A stretch of 64,000 bases of DNA. Source: Dehalococcoidia bacterium (GTDB lineage Bacteria; Chloroflexota; Dehalococcoidia; Lucifugimonadales; Lucifugimonadaceae). Of this stretch, positions 52,869 to 61,144 are shown one piece after another; position 1 is the first letter of the stretch, and each line of letters begins with the position of its first letter. Where the stretch lies: assembly GCA_022824185.1 (NCBI GenBank), contig JAJEAU010000008.1, positions 1 through 64,000 on the forward strand, in the 5' to 3' direction. The notes under the pieces were generated by a model. The model did no database searches, was not told the origin of the DNA, and worked only from the letters and a program-made list of their open reading frames with translations. The position numbers were made by a program, and so were the translations under genes.

Positions 52869-53061
52869 TCGGATGTCTGATAAACACCAGATCGACCCAG
52901 TGCCCCCGGCGTCTGAAAGCAACAAGGCGCGTCAAATCCGCTCGCGTCGTAACATCACGCACCCCATCACGTTCAAGGACGAAACCTTAGAAGAAAACTA
53001 CAACCGCAAACGTGACATCAAGAAAAAAGACCGCAAATCTGAATTGCGTCGGCTACATTGA
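52861..53061 (+). CDS. Small basic protein of unknown function
   Basis: A 66-residue, strongly basic protein from ATG 52861, which overlaps the deacetylase stop by eight bases in another frame (a second ATG at 52873 is as likely). It has the charged C-terminal helix EENYNRKRDIKKKDRKSELRRLH and no hydrophobic segment. I do not recognise it. Overlap with the upstream gene suggests translational coupling, and the start lies inside the acid-rich tail of that gene. It may bind nucleic acid, but that is a guess from charge. Confidence 0.45.
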   Translation: MTNRMSDKHQIDPVPPASESNKARQIRSRRNITHPITFKDETLEENYNRKRDIKKKDRKSELRRLH

Positions 53062-53074
53062 TCGCGCAAGGTAA

Positions 53075-53935
53075 TCAGAACCCGTAAATCTGAACTGCAT
53101 TTCCCCCGAGCAACAATCGCCGCTCATCATCTGACAACCAATCAAATCCGTCTCTGACCAACCTCAACTCGTCCGCCAGGGATAGCCAACCGTTTTTCTC
53201 CCTCAGGTAACCGGGGTATCCAGTACCCCAAATACACCTCGCGATCCCAAACGCCTCGATCGCCATCTTTACAACGTCGTGCATATCCGCGAACGGAAAC
53301 TCTAGATCCGACCTGTTGTGAACATCGGAGATCATCATCACCACGTTACTAGTACGCGCCAACTCCAACACCGGAAGATAGGCAGCCCAACCATCCGACG
53401 CCATCCCAGGCTCCGGGTACATCATGTGATCGATCACCCAAGTGATTCCCTCGTACCTCGAAACCACCCCCGCCATCTGGCTAACATTGCCAACCCGGTT
53501 GTGGATTTTCAAGATCCCCTCACGTTGCTCAACAGCCTCAAACATCTTCCTATTTCGACCAACGTCCAGCACGACGTCATCAGGGTAGTAGTCCGGGTGG
53601 AAACGGAATCCTGACACTCCAAACTCATCCATCCACCGAGCAGCCACCGCCGCGTTTCCCATATCCATCGGATCGATCAACCCAATCGACCGGAACCTGC
53701 CACGATCTTTGTTGGCAGACTCCGCGACATAGGTGTTGTCCCACGTCGATCCGCTCGACTGCACCAAGACCGCCGCATCGACCACATTCGCCTCCATGTC
53801 TTCAACCAACAACTCCGTCGGTCCCGGCTCTTCGGTTACCGCAGTCCAAGTCGGCGCCGTAGGGCCAACCGGAGCAATCGGTGGCAACTCCCAAACATGC
53901 ACATGGCAATCAACGATCAAATCGCGCTCACTCAT
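53075..53935 (-). CDS. Amidohydrolase-2-type metal-dependent hydrolase
   Basis: A 286-residue TIM-barrel hydrolase or decarboxylase of the amidohydrolase-2 group. The N-terminal VDCHVHVW holds the two metal-binding histidines. ITWVIDHMMYPEP near 160 supplies the next histidine, and WGTGYPGYL near 245 replaces the usual catalytic-Asp segment (often GSDYP). That change makes the metal site uncertain. Members act on lactones, dicarboxylates or aromatic acids. Start ATG 53935. It lies 26 bases after fmt on the same strand, probably in the same transcript. Confidence 0.8.
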   Translation of the reverse strand: MSERDLIVDCHVHVWELPPIAPVGPTAPTWTAVTEEPGPTELLVEDMEANVVDAAVLVQSSGSTWDNTYVAESANKDRGRFRSIGLIDPMDMGNAAVAARWMDEFGVSGFRFHPDYYPDDVVLDVGRNRKMFEAVEQREGILKIHNRVGNVSQMAGVVSRYEGITWVIDHMMYPEPGMASDGWAAYLPVLELARTSNVVMMISDVHNRSDLEFPFADMHDVVKMAIEAFGIARCIWGTGYPGYLREKNGWLSLADELRLVRDGFDWLSDDERRLLLGGNAVQIYGF

Positions 53936-53961
53936 CTCGATACCTGTAGTTCCTCCTCGGA

Positions 53962-54906
53962 CTAACGCCCAAGCACTGCACCAACCAAATCCGGTCGCCC
54001 GACAATGAATTCTCGCACTGACATTGCCCGCCGGCCAGGTGCCTGAATAGTAACCAACCGAACCGATCTACCGTCACCCGCCCGAACGAACACACCCCCT
54101 GCGTCCGAAACAAAAACTTCTCCCGCCTCGAAACCTGAGAGATCCTCATCGTTTTTCGGCAACTCGATGTCCACGATCTTCAAATCTCCGCCACCCCACG
54201 AGGTAGATGTCCCGGGCCAAGGATGAAAAGCCCGAGTCATCCTCACGATTTCGGACGCGCTGCGTCTCCAATCGATGATCCCGTCCTCTTTCTTAATCAA
54301 CGGAGTAACCGTTGCCAACGCGTCGTCTTGAGGTTGCGGCGTCAACTCACCGGATGTCCATCGCTGCAACACCCCGGGCAACATCTCCGCGCCTAACTCA
54401 AACAGCCTCACAGTCAACTCGTCGCATCGAGATTGATCAGTGATCTCAACTTCGTCCGATTGCGCCAAGATCGGCCCCGTGTCCATCCCTTCGTCCAACA
54501 ACATTGTCGTCACCCCAGTGGTCTGGTTTCCCTCCAAGATTGCCGTTGCGACCGGACTGGGTCCGCGATGCCGAGGCAGTAGCGACGGGTGCAGATTCAC
54601 CACGCCGAAACGCGGGATTGCCAACAGTTCAGAAGGAATGAACCTCCCATACGCCACCACTACGAATACATCAGCCGCGGCTGCGTCGATAGCCTCGATT
54701 TCGTCCCGTCCCAATCGCTCGGGCGTGATGACCGGAAGCCCGGATTCTTCCGCGAATCTCGCCACGGGCGTCGGCGTTGCCATCAGGCCACGACCGACTC
54801 GACGAGCGGGTCGGGTACACACCAACGGCACGTCCCAGCCACAGCCCAAAAGAGCGCGAATCGACGCAATTGCGAAGTCAGGTGTCCCGAAAAATACCGC
54901 TCTCAT
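53962..54906 (-). CDS. fmt: Methionyl-tRNA formyltransferase
   Basis: The product formylates the initiator methionyl-tRNA. From ATG 54906 it has 314 residues, the usual length, and begins MRAVFFGTPDFAIAS. The catalytic block SLLPRHRGPSPVATAILEG with HRGPSPV is near 110 (the usual form is KWRGAAPI), and DEGMDTGPIL follows near 140. The C-terminal domain reads LKIVDIELP and FVRAGDGRSVRLVTIQAPGRR. The frame is open further upstream, but that extension is not Fmt-like. An amidohydrolase gene follows. Unusual: no def (deformylase) gene is beside it. Confidence 0.95.
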   Translation of the reverse strand: MRAVFFGTPDFAIASIRALLGCGWDVPLVCTRPARRVGRGLMATPTPVARFAEESGLPVITPERLGRDEIEAIDAAAADVFVVVAYGRFIPSELLAIPRFGVVNLHPSLLPRHRGPSPVATAILEGNQTTGVTTMLLDEGMDTGPILAQSDEVEITDQSRCDELTVRLFELGAEMLPGVLQRWTSGELTPQPQDDALATVTPLIKKEDGIIDWRRSASEIVRMTRAFHPWPGTSTSWGGGDLKIVDIELPKNDEDLSGFEAGEVFVSDAGGVFVRAGDGRSVRLVTIQAPGRRAMSVREFIVGRPDLVGAVLGR

Positions 54907-55272
54907 CCTGCTACGTTTCCGTCCCAATAAGACATCGCGTCCATTGATGATCGCGACGCTCGTCTTAGAAATCGCACTTGATGCTACCACGCTAGGCTTG
55001 AGGGCGATTGAGGGCGTTTTTCGCAGTTGACAGACTGAACGCCCTAGCTTTTCGGCACGATGCCGAGACGAGAAATTTAGGTTCAAAAAAGTCTGAATCT
55101 GCGGCGTTTAGCCGTTGCCAGATCCGTCAAGACTGGATATGTTAGATAACGTTAACTCAATTTTCGGGCTCCGAGGAGGCGGCCTGAGAGGCGAACAAGA
55201 GCCCGTGCGCGAAGCTGTGCCGAACACCTTTGCGCTTTGTCGATTCCGTACTCGGTGATGAAAGGATGATCT
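54907..55272. other. Divergent gap between fmt and dnaA
   Basis: No gene is visible here. A palindrome-rich spot, GTTA-GA-TAAC followed by GTTAAC, occurs at 55141-55156. I found no clear DnaA box of the TTATNCACA type, so I cannot call an origin. The region should hold promoters for the two divergent genes. Confidence 0.5.
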
Positions 55273-56694
55273 GTGCCTGTTGCCGTTTCAGACAACGACC
55301 ATGTCAACTTGCAAAAAAACTGGGAGAGTGTTCTTGGTCTGATCGAAATCCAAATCGGCAACCGTGCCGATTTCGATGCGTACCTCGTAGACACAAAAGC
55401 CAAATCGATGCAGGACGGTGTCCTGACCGTCACGGCTAAGAGCGGTTTCGTAGCCGCTTGGATCAATCAAAAGATCAAGTCCAGCTTGGATCGACTCGCG
55501 ACCCATGTTTTCGGTTTCGAAGTGAAGATCGAAATCGAAACCATGGCCTACGTCAGCAGCGACGTACTGGTCCGCGAAGGGCTCGCCGGGGATTACTCCG
55601 AGTGGGCCGATGTCCATCTAAACCGGCAGAAAACGGCTTTGGCACGCGACAACGCTGCAAGATACCCAGCGATGCGCGACCGCACGTTCGATAGTTTCTT
55701 GCGTTCCGAATGCAACGCAAAGGCGATGGACGCAGCGTTGAAGGTGGTTGAGGGACCGGGAACTGCATTCAACCCACTGACGATCACGGCAGAAACCGGT
55801 CAGGGCAAAACCCATCTGATTAACGCGATCGCCAACCGGTTGCGTGAGAACGGCGAGAACGTCGTGTACCTCAACGGCGAAGAGTTCGTAAACCAATTCG
55901 TCAACGAAACCCGCCGAGGCACCGTCGGTTCATTGCGGGATCGTTATCGCGGCGCTGATGCCCTGTTGGTCGACGGGATCGAACGTCTTGCCGGAAGAAC
56001 GGGCACATTGACGTTCTTCCTCAACCTCGTCGAATATCTGATGTCAAACCAGAAGCAACTCGTCGTCACATTCAATTCCGCCTATGCGATGGAACGACTT
56101 GGTGAAGAAATCACATCACGCCTTTCTGGCGGGTTGGAGATTGCGATCGATCCGCCTGATCGAGAACTGAAGCGTTCGGTTTGGCTACGACGGATTTCCG
56201 AACGCAAACTGCCCGTTGACGCTGGCATCATCGAAGATTTGATCGACCGTCCAGCCCGAACCGTTCGTGAAATCTTGGGCGGTTTCGCACGCGTAGAGGC
56301 GAATTACAGCTTAGGACACGCCGCCCAATCAACCGCAGCGCCAGCCATAACTCGCGCATTTGTCGATGACGCATTACGTGACAGACTCGCCGCGCCTTCG
56401 CCGCTGCTGTTGTCACCCGAAACTGTCCTCGACGCGGTGGCAACGGTTTTTGAAATCAACTCATCAGATCTCCGTAAACCCGGCAGGGGCAGTCGATCTG
56501 TAAACTCAGCTCGCGACTTAGCGATTTACGTGATCCGCAACAAATGCGGGCTCACCACCAGCGAAACTGGGAATCTGATGGGGGGAAGGCCCCACTCAAC
56601 CATCTTGGCGTCGTTAAACCGTTACTCCGAACGACGAAAATCCGACCAGCAACTTGCTGAAGCGGAACGTCGTGTTGAACGACTGCTCAACTAG
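55273..56694 (+). CDS. dnaA: Divergent DnaA replication initiator
   Basis: A 473-residue DnaA with the full domain order: N-terminal DnaB-contact domain (1-90), linker, AAA+ ATPase (about 135-345) and C-terminal DNA-binding domain (about 375-473). The P-loop is intact (Glu174-Thr-Gly-Gln-Gly-Lys-Thr180). Several signature residues differ from typical DnaA: Walker B reads LLVDGIE (231-237) where DDIQ is usual, sensor I reads TFNSAY, and the DNA-binding signature reads GGRPHST (437-443) where GGRDHST is usual. Start GTG 55273. No dnaN or recF follows; orn converges on it. It may be the chromosome's own, unusually derived DnaA or a second copy. Confidence 0.88.
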   Translation: MPVAVSDNDHVNLQKNWESVLGLIEIQIGNRADFDAYLVDTKAKSMQDGVLTVTAKSGFVAAWINQKIKSSLDRLATHVFGFEVKIEIETMAYVSSDVLVREGLAGDYSEWADVHLNRQKTALARDNAARYPAMRDRTFDSFLRSECNAKAMDAALKVVEGPGTAFNPLTITAETGQGKTHLINAIANRLRENGENVVYLNGEEFVNQFVNETRRGTVGSLRDRYRGADALLVDGIERLAGRTGTLTFFLNLVEYLMSNQKQLVVTFNSAYAMERLGEEITSRLSGGLEIAIDPPDRELKRSVWLRRISERKLPVDAGIIEDLIDRPARTVREILGGFARVEANYSLGHAAQSTAAPAITRAFVDDALRDRLAAPSPLLLSPETVLDAVATVFEINSSDLRKPGRGSRSVNSARDLAIYVIRNKCGLTTSETGNLMGGRPHSTILASLNRYSERRKSDQQLAEAERRVERLLN

Positions 56695-56724
56695 CGCAAA
56701 CCAGGCGTCGGACATTCTGCGGGT

Positions 56725-57279
56725 CTACGGTGATCGGAAATACCGTTTCCTGTACCAACGCAGTTCGTCGATGCTCTCTAAAACATCGTCAAGAGCACGA
56801 TGCGACTTCCCCTTCGACGGCGGATCGCCATCATCCGGATGCCAGCGTGCAACCAACTCCTTAATCGTGCTCACATCCACGATCCTGTAATGCAGATATG
56901 CCTCCAGCTTAGGCATCTCACGTTTCAAAAAAAGACGATCGACCCAGATCGAATTGCCACATAGCGGCGCTTCCCATTTGCCGACCCACCGCTTCACAAA
57001 ATCCAAAGTTCGGCGTTCAGCCTCGTTGATCCCGATCTTGGAAGCCCGGACTTTGTCCATCAGTCCTGACTCGGTATGTTGCCGCTCAGACCATGAGTGG
57101 ATGTTGTTCAAGTCTTCCACCGAACGGTTGATCGCGATTTCCGGCCCTTCGGCCAAAACCTCGAGGTTCGCGTCCGTAATTACGGTAGCGATTTCGATGA
57201 TGACGTGCTCCTCCTCCAAACCGGTCATCTCTAGGTCTAACCAGACCATGCGGCCTTCGCCTTTTTTCTGTGTCGCCAT
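56725..57279 (-). CDS. orn: Oligoribonuclease
   Basis: A 184-residue 3'-5' exonuclease that degrades two-nucleotide RNAs to mononucleotides. The DEDDh residues are visible: Asp and Glu in VWLDLEMTG near residue 15, Asp in NSIWVDRLFL near 110, and the His/Asp block HRALDDVLESI near 160. It is 3'-end-to-3'-end with dnaA, with 30 bases between. An orn gene is mostly a proteobacterial and actinobacterial feature; many Firmicutes use NrnA instead, so its presence here is of phylogenetic interest. Confidence 0.95.
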   Translation of the reverse strand: MATQKKGEGRMVWLDLEMTGLEEEHVIIEIATVITDANLEVLAEGPEIAINRSVEDLNNIHSWSERQHTESGLMDKVRASKIGINEAERRTLDFVKRWVGKWEAPLCGNSIWVDRLFLKREMPKLEAYLHYRIVDVSTIKELVARWHPDDGDPPSKGKSHRALDDVLESIDELRWYRKRYFRSP

Positions 57280-57418
57280 CGTTTTTGAGGATACCAGCGC
57301 GGCGTATACCGAACCGCGGTTTAAGTCTGCGAATATTGTTTAACGACCCACAAGTCGTAATCAACGCAACTTGAAATGCCTCTAGACGGCAACACCGAAA
57401 ACAACAGGGAATGAAACG

Positions 57419-58087
57419 ATGACCTTCTGCGACGACATCGAAGCCCGTTCAACCTTGCAGCGCGAAGCGATGATGCGCCACCCATTCGTGTTGGGAATCG
57501 GCGATGGTTCCCTTTCCGACGAACGCTTCAAACACTTCATGACCCAAGATTACCTTTACCTCATCGACTACGCCCGCGTGCTCGCAATGGGAACCGTCAA
57601 AGCGCCCGATCTGCCCACGATGAGCTGGTTCGCTGGTGCCGTCGACTACATCCTCAACACCGAGATGGACCTCCACCGTTCATACTGCGCTGGCATCGGA
57701 ATCTCGCCCTCGGAACTGGAGGCCACCGTCCACGCCCCGACAACCTACTCCTACACCAGTTTTCTCCTCCGCGTAGTTCAAATCGGCAGTTTCGGCGAAC
57801 TTATCGCCGCACTCGTCCCATGCATCTGGGGATACTGGCAAGTAGGGAAGATGCTTGACGACGCCGGACCACCGAAGAGCGCCCCTCAATACGCCGAATG
57901 GATCCGGACCTACGCTAGCGAAGAATCCAAAACAGTCGCGCTCGAGGCCCGGGAATTCTGTGACCGCGCCGCCCAAGACGCCGCCCCATCCGAAATCGCC
58001 GCGATGAGCGAAGCCTACATCACATGCACCCGTTACGAAGTCGCCTTCTGGCAAATGGCATGGGACCTCGAAGAATGGCCAGCCTAA
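57419..58087 (+). CDS. tenA: Thiaminase II (TenA family)
   Basis: A 222-residue TenA-type enzyme that hydrolyses aminopyrimidines and salvages thiamin breakdown products. The catalytic residues line up at the B. subtilis positions: Asp44 (MTQDYLYL), Tyr112 (TYSYTSFL) and the nucleophile Cys135 (LVPCIWGYWQVG). The C-terminal EVAFWQMAWDLEEW segment supplies the catalytic glutamate. Start ATG 57419 has GGGAATG upstream. No TPP riboswitch is visible before it, and no other thiamin gene is in the window. A tRNA gene follows. Confidence 0.93.
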   Translation: MTFCDDIEARSTLQREAMMRHPFVLGIGDGSLSDERFKHFMTQDYLYLIDYARVLAMGTVKAPDLPTMSWFAGAVDYILNTEMDLHRSYCAGIGISPSELEATVHAPTTYSYTSFLLRVVQIGSFGELIAALVPCIWGYWQVGKMLDDAGPPKSAPQYAEWIRTYASEESKTVALEAREFCDRAAQDAAPSEIAAMSEAYITCTRYEVAFWQMAWDLEEWPA

Positions 58088-58150
58088 CCTCAGGCGACTA
58101 ATGTTGACGCCCCGAACCGACTCGCTATAATTTGATCACTACGTCTCCGA

Positions 58151-58225
58151 GCGGGAGTAACTCAGTGGTAGAGTATCTGCTTCCCAAGCAGAAGGTCGCG
58201 GGTTCGAATCCCGTCTCCCGCTCCA
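58151..58225 (+). tRNA. tRNA-Gly with anticodon CCC
   Basis: A 75-base cloverleaf: acceptor stem GCGGGAG pairs with CTCCCGC, D arm TAACTCAGTGGTAGAGT, anticodon stem TCTGC/GCAGA with loop TTCCCAA (anticodon CCC), T arm GCGGG-TTCGAAT-CCCGT, and CCA encoded at the 3' end (58223-58225). It reads GGG glycine codons. Confidence 0.97.
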
Positions 58226-58248
58226 TCTGACTCCTCGGGGCGTCTCCG

Positions 58249-59376
58249 CTACCTGTCCTGCACCGATCCGTCGAACCCAATCGGTGTGTCTAGCACCTTG
58301 GGATCTTCGCCGATCGTCGTCAGTGCATCCTCGTTCAGCTCAATCCCCAAGCCCGGACCTTCTGGCACCGTTAGGTAGCCATCGATCAACTCCAACGGCT
58401 CTACGAGCAACTCGGATTTTGGCGGCTCTGACTCGCCCGTGTATTCCTGTAACGCGAAGTTCGGAATGCAAGCATCCAACTGAACACAAGCTGCGGTCGA
58501 TACGGGCGACAACGGATTGTGCGGAATCACCTTCACATGCTGTGCTTCTGCCATCGCTGAAACCTTCTTGCTCCCGCTGAGGCCCCCGCATAGACACAGA
58601 TCGGGCCTCACGTAGGCGGAGCCTCCGTTCTCAAGCAACTGCTGATACTCGAAGATCGTCGTGAATCTCTCACCCGTCGCGATTGGGATGTTGCACTGTG
58701 CTTGCACTTCGGCCATGCGCGCCGGGCTGTCAGGCAGCATCGGATCTTCATAGAAAAACGGGTTGAACTGTTCCAACCGACGGCCCAACCAGATCGACTC
58801 TGCAGGATTCATCTGCCGATGAATCTCCACGCAGATATCGACATCGGAACCAACCGCATCCTTCACCATGCCCACACGTTCGACCGCCTCATCAGCCCAC
58901 TCCGTATAGGACTTGTGCAGATAGTAATCGTTCGGAAACGGCGTGAACCGCACCGCGGTGAACCCTTCCTGCTTGGCGCGCAACGCATCTTCCGCCAACT
59001 CCTCGCCAGTAGCACCGCCGACATGAATGTAACACCGAACTCGATCCCGAGTCTTCCCTCCCATCAGGTCATAGATCGGCACCCCTAAGCGCTTGCCTTT
59101 CATGTCCCATAACGCGATATCGATCGCACTCAACGCTCCCTGAACCACCGATCCCATGAAGTGCGACGAACGGTACAACCACTGGTAATGATGCTCAATC
59201 AGATTCGGATCCTTGCCCACCAGATAATCGCTCATCACCTCGATCATCGTCTTGGTAGGGCGCTGCCACCCGTGGACGCCGCCCTCGCCAATCCCGACGA
59301 ACCCATCTTCGGAGTGAATCTTGATCAGCAGCCACCTGCTCCACAAAAACGTCTCAACCTTCTCGATCTTCGTCAT
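58249..59376 (-). CDS. Enolase-superfamily sugar-acid dehydratase (galactonate/mannonate dehydratase-like), second copy
   Basis: A 375-residue relative of the protein at 2940. Start ATG 59376, with GAGAGGA upstream, begins MTKIEKVETFLWSRW. Ligands are Glu184 (VEIHRQ), Glu210 (YEDP) and Glu236 (TGERF). His186 and His286 (PHNPLSPV) are the catalytic acid and base, as in galactonate dehydratase and related ManD-type enzymes. It shares the EIHR motif, with Glu in place of the usual Asp, with the copy at 2940. The gene ends just after tRNA-Gly, and an epimerase gene is divergent from it 156 bases upstream. Substrate is likely an aldonic or uronic acid. Confidence 0.9.
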   Translation of the reverse strand: MTKIEKVETFLWSRWLLIKIHSEDGFVGIGEGGVHGWQRPTKTMIEVMSDYLVGKDPNLIEHHYQWLYRSSHFMGSVVQGALSAIDIALWDMKGKRLGVPIYDLMGGKTRDRVRCYIHVGGATGEELAEDALRAKQEGFTAVRFTPFPNDYYLHKSYTEWADEAVERVGMVKDAVGSDVDICVEIHRQMNPAESIWLGRRLEQFNPFFYEDPMLPDSPARMAEVQAQCNIPIATGERFTTIFEYQQLLENGGSAYVRPDLCLCGGLSGSKKVSAMAEAQHVKVIPHNPLSPVSTAACVQLDACIPNFALQEYTGESEPPKSELLVEPLELIDGYLTVPEGPGLGIELNEDALTTIGEDPKVLDTPIGFDGSVQDR

Positions 59377-59532
59377 CAGCAATTCCTCTCGCGATTTCCT
59401 CCGGGTACCAGATAAAGCCACCGATACCAGTCGCGGCACCAGCGATAGCAGTTTATCGGAAACGAACGGGCCGAATCATCTATTCTTTCAAATCGTCGGA
59501 AACAGGAAATTCAACAACCAAGGATCTTAGGC

Positions 59533-60552
59533 GTGCGCATCTTCATCACAGGAGTCACTGGACGCATCGGGGCAAACGTCGCGAAACGGTTCGTCGACCT
59601 CGGGCACGAAGTAACTGGCTTCGTGGTACCCGGCGACCCCCAATCCGGAAAGGTAACGCAAATCGGTGCCGACATCATAGAGGGTGATCTTGCCACCCTC
59701 AGCGACGTCCAATCCGCCGCCGAAGGCGCAGAGGCCATTTTCCACCTCGGAGCAGCATTCCAAGCCGGCGGCCCTTTCACGCCAGAGCAGTACTTTGACA
59801 TCAACGTCAAAGGCACCTTCAACATTCTCGAAGCCGCGCAGGCAAACAGCCATATTCAACACGTATTCCATACCAGCACCGACGGCACCATGGAGAAGTA
59901 CCCTCCTGAGGGCATCGAGGAACCAATCCGCGAAGACTCTCTACCCCTTGCCGCAACCGGATGGTACGGCTACACCAAGGTCCTCACCGAACACCTGGTG
60001 GACCGTTACGTCAGGGCTGAATCACTGCCCGTAACCGTCTTCCGTTTCGCTAACGCCTGGGGTGCTGGCGAAGCTCTCAACTTCCCTCAGTTCCACATGC
60101 GCACATTCATGGACCAGCTCGAAGGCTCTACCGAACCAGCCGGACGAGATGCGTACGAACTCATGTCCAAAGCCTACGACGGCGATCCCCATCTCATCAT
60201 CGCCGCCGACAAGAATGGCCGCCCTTGGAAAAAACACTTCGTCGAAGTCCGTGACATCATCCACGCCTTTGAAAACGCCCTAGCCAATCCCGCTACATTC
60301 GGCCAGACCTACCAACTCGCATCAGGCGAACCATTCCGATGGGAAGTCATGATTCCCTATCTCGCCGAACAGCTAAACGCCCCCTATACCAAGGTCAACC
60401 TTCCGATCACTCCTACTTACTACGAGTACGACCTCACAGCAGCCAAACGCGACTTCAACTACGATCCGCCACTCTCGCTAGTCGACGTTGTCGACGAAGC
60501 GATCGCCCACCGCAACAAAGGCAGTGGTGCAATCATCCCAACTACGGTTTGA
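59533..60552 (+). CDS. NAD-dependent epimerase/dehydratase
   Basis: A 339-residue extended short-chain dehydrogenase. The NAD-binding motif is GVTGRIGANVAKRF near residue 6, and the catalytic YxxxK is YGYTKVLTEH near 145. The TDGTMEKYP block near 118 and RFANAWGAGEALNFP near 170 shape the substrate pocket. It is of the size of nucleotide-sugar epimerases, but without a specific signature. Start GTG 59533. Its stop overlaps the end of the convergent zinc-finger membrane protein gene by 11 bases. It is divergent from a dehydratase gene, which suggests a shared control region and carbohydrate role. Confidence 0.85.
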   Translation: MRIFITGVTGRIGANVAKRFVDLGHEVTGFVVPGDPQSGKVTQIGADIIEGDLATLSDVQSAAEGAEAIFHLGAAFQAGGPFTPEQYFDINVKGTFNILEAAQANSHIQHVFHTSTDGTMEKYPPEGIEEPIREDSLPLAATGWYGYTKVLTEHLVDRYVRAESLPVTVFRFANAWGAGEALNFPQFHMRTFMDQLEGSTEPAGRDAYELMSKAYDGDPHLIIAADKNGRPWKKHFVEVRDIIHAFENALANPATFGQTYQLASGEPFRWEVMIPYLAEQLNAPYTKVNLPITPTYYEYDLTAAKRDFNYDPPLSLVDVVDEAIAHRNKGSGAIIPTTV

Positions 60553-61129
60553 ACCGCTGCATCGCGTAGTACACACCAAAACCAAAGCCGATCATCCCGG
60601 GGAGGTGCACCACGATCCCCGGACCGATCAGCCATTCGGTGAATATACCGGCCATTACCTCGATCGCCATGATCTGCGATAGGTAAAACAGCAAGCCCAA
60701 ACAAGCCGCCATGATCCGCAGACTCGTCGAGTATTTCCTCCCGGCGACCAGCTGCATGGCGTACGTGACGCCCATCACGCCCAAAAACTCCGCGACGCCA
60801 ACCACGATCAACCAGATACTCGAATTCACGCCCTCCAAGATATCGAGCGACCAAAGCGCAGCCAACGTAATCGCCGACGCGACACCAATCCCGAACGCCG
60901 CCAATCCCGCCAACACTCCGACCCGAATCAAATCGTTCTGCGAAACCTTGAACATCACCGGCCCGCCGATGGATGCGCAATCCGGACATTTTGAACCAAC
61001 CGGCGCGTAAACCATGCAACGCGGGCAGATTGCATCGCCACATTGACCGCAATGCAAGTTCGTCTCCACGTCCGAGTGCCTAGGGCAGGTCGTCATGCGG
61101 AGTTCTAAATCGTTAGCGCTCTGGCTCAT
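60542..61129 (-). CDS. Membrane protein with N-terminal B-box-like zinc finger
   Basis: A 195-residue protein with a cysteine-rich head and a membrane tail. Cys15, His18, Cys27, Cys30, Cys35, Cys38, Cys48 and Cys51 form a B-box-like pattern that could bind two zinc ions. Four hydrophobic segments follow (about 68-90, 103-124, 138-158 and 170-188). This arrangement is common in actinobacterial and Chloroflexota membrane proteins with unknown role. Start ATG 61129. It is the last gene of the reverse operon rny, PHP, plsY and this gene, and its 3' end overlaps the convergent epimerase gene. Confidence 0.7.
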   Translation of the reverse strand: MSQSANDLELRMTTCPRHSDVETNLHCGQCGDAICPRCMVYAPVGSKCPDCASIGGPVMFKVSQNDLIRVGVLAGLAAFGIGVASAITLAALWSLDILEGVNSSIWLIVVGVAEFLGVMGVTYAMQLVAGRKYSTSLRIMAACLGLLFYLSQIMAIEVMAGIFTEWLIGPGIVVHLPGMIGFGFGVYYAMQRFKP

Positions 61130-61144
61130 ATCCTGTAGTTCAAG

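Noticed and set aside
54907-55272. Replication origin upstream of dnaA
   Set aside because: No cluster of TTATNCACA-type boxes and no dnaN or recF; only a short palindrome at 55141-55156.
57280-57418. TPP riboswitch before tenA
   Set aside because: The conserved CTGAGA and GATAATGCCAGCG-like blocks are absent.
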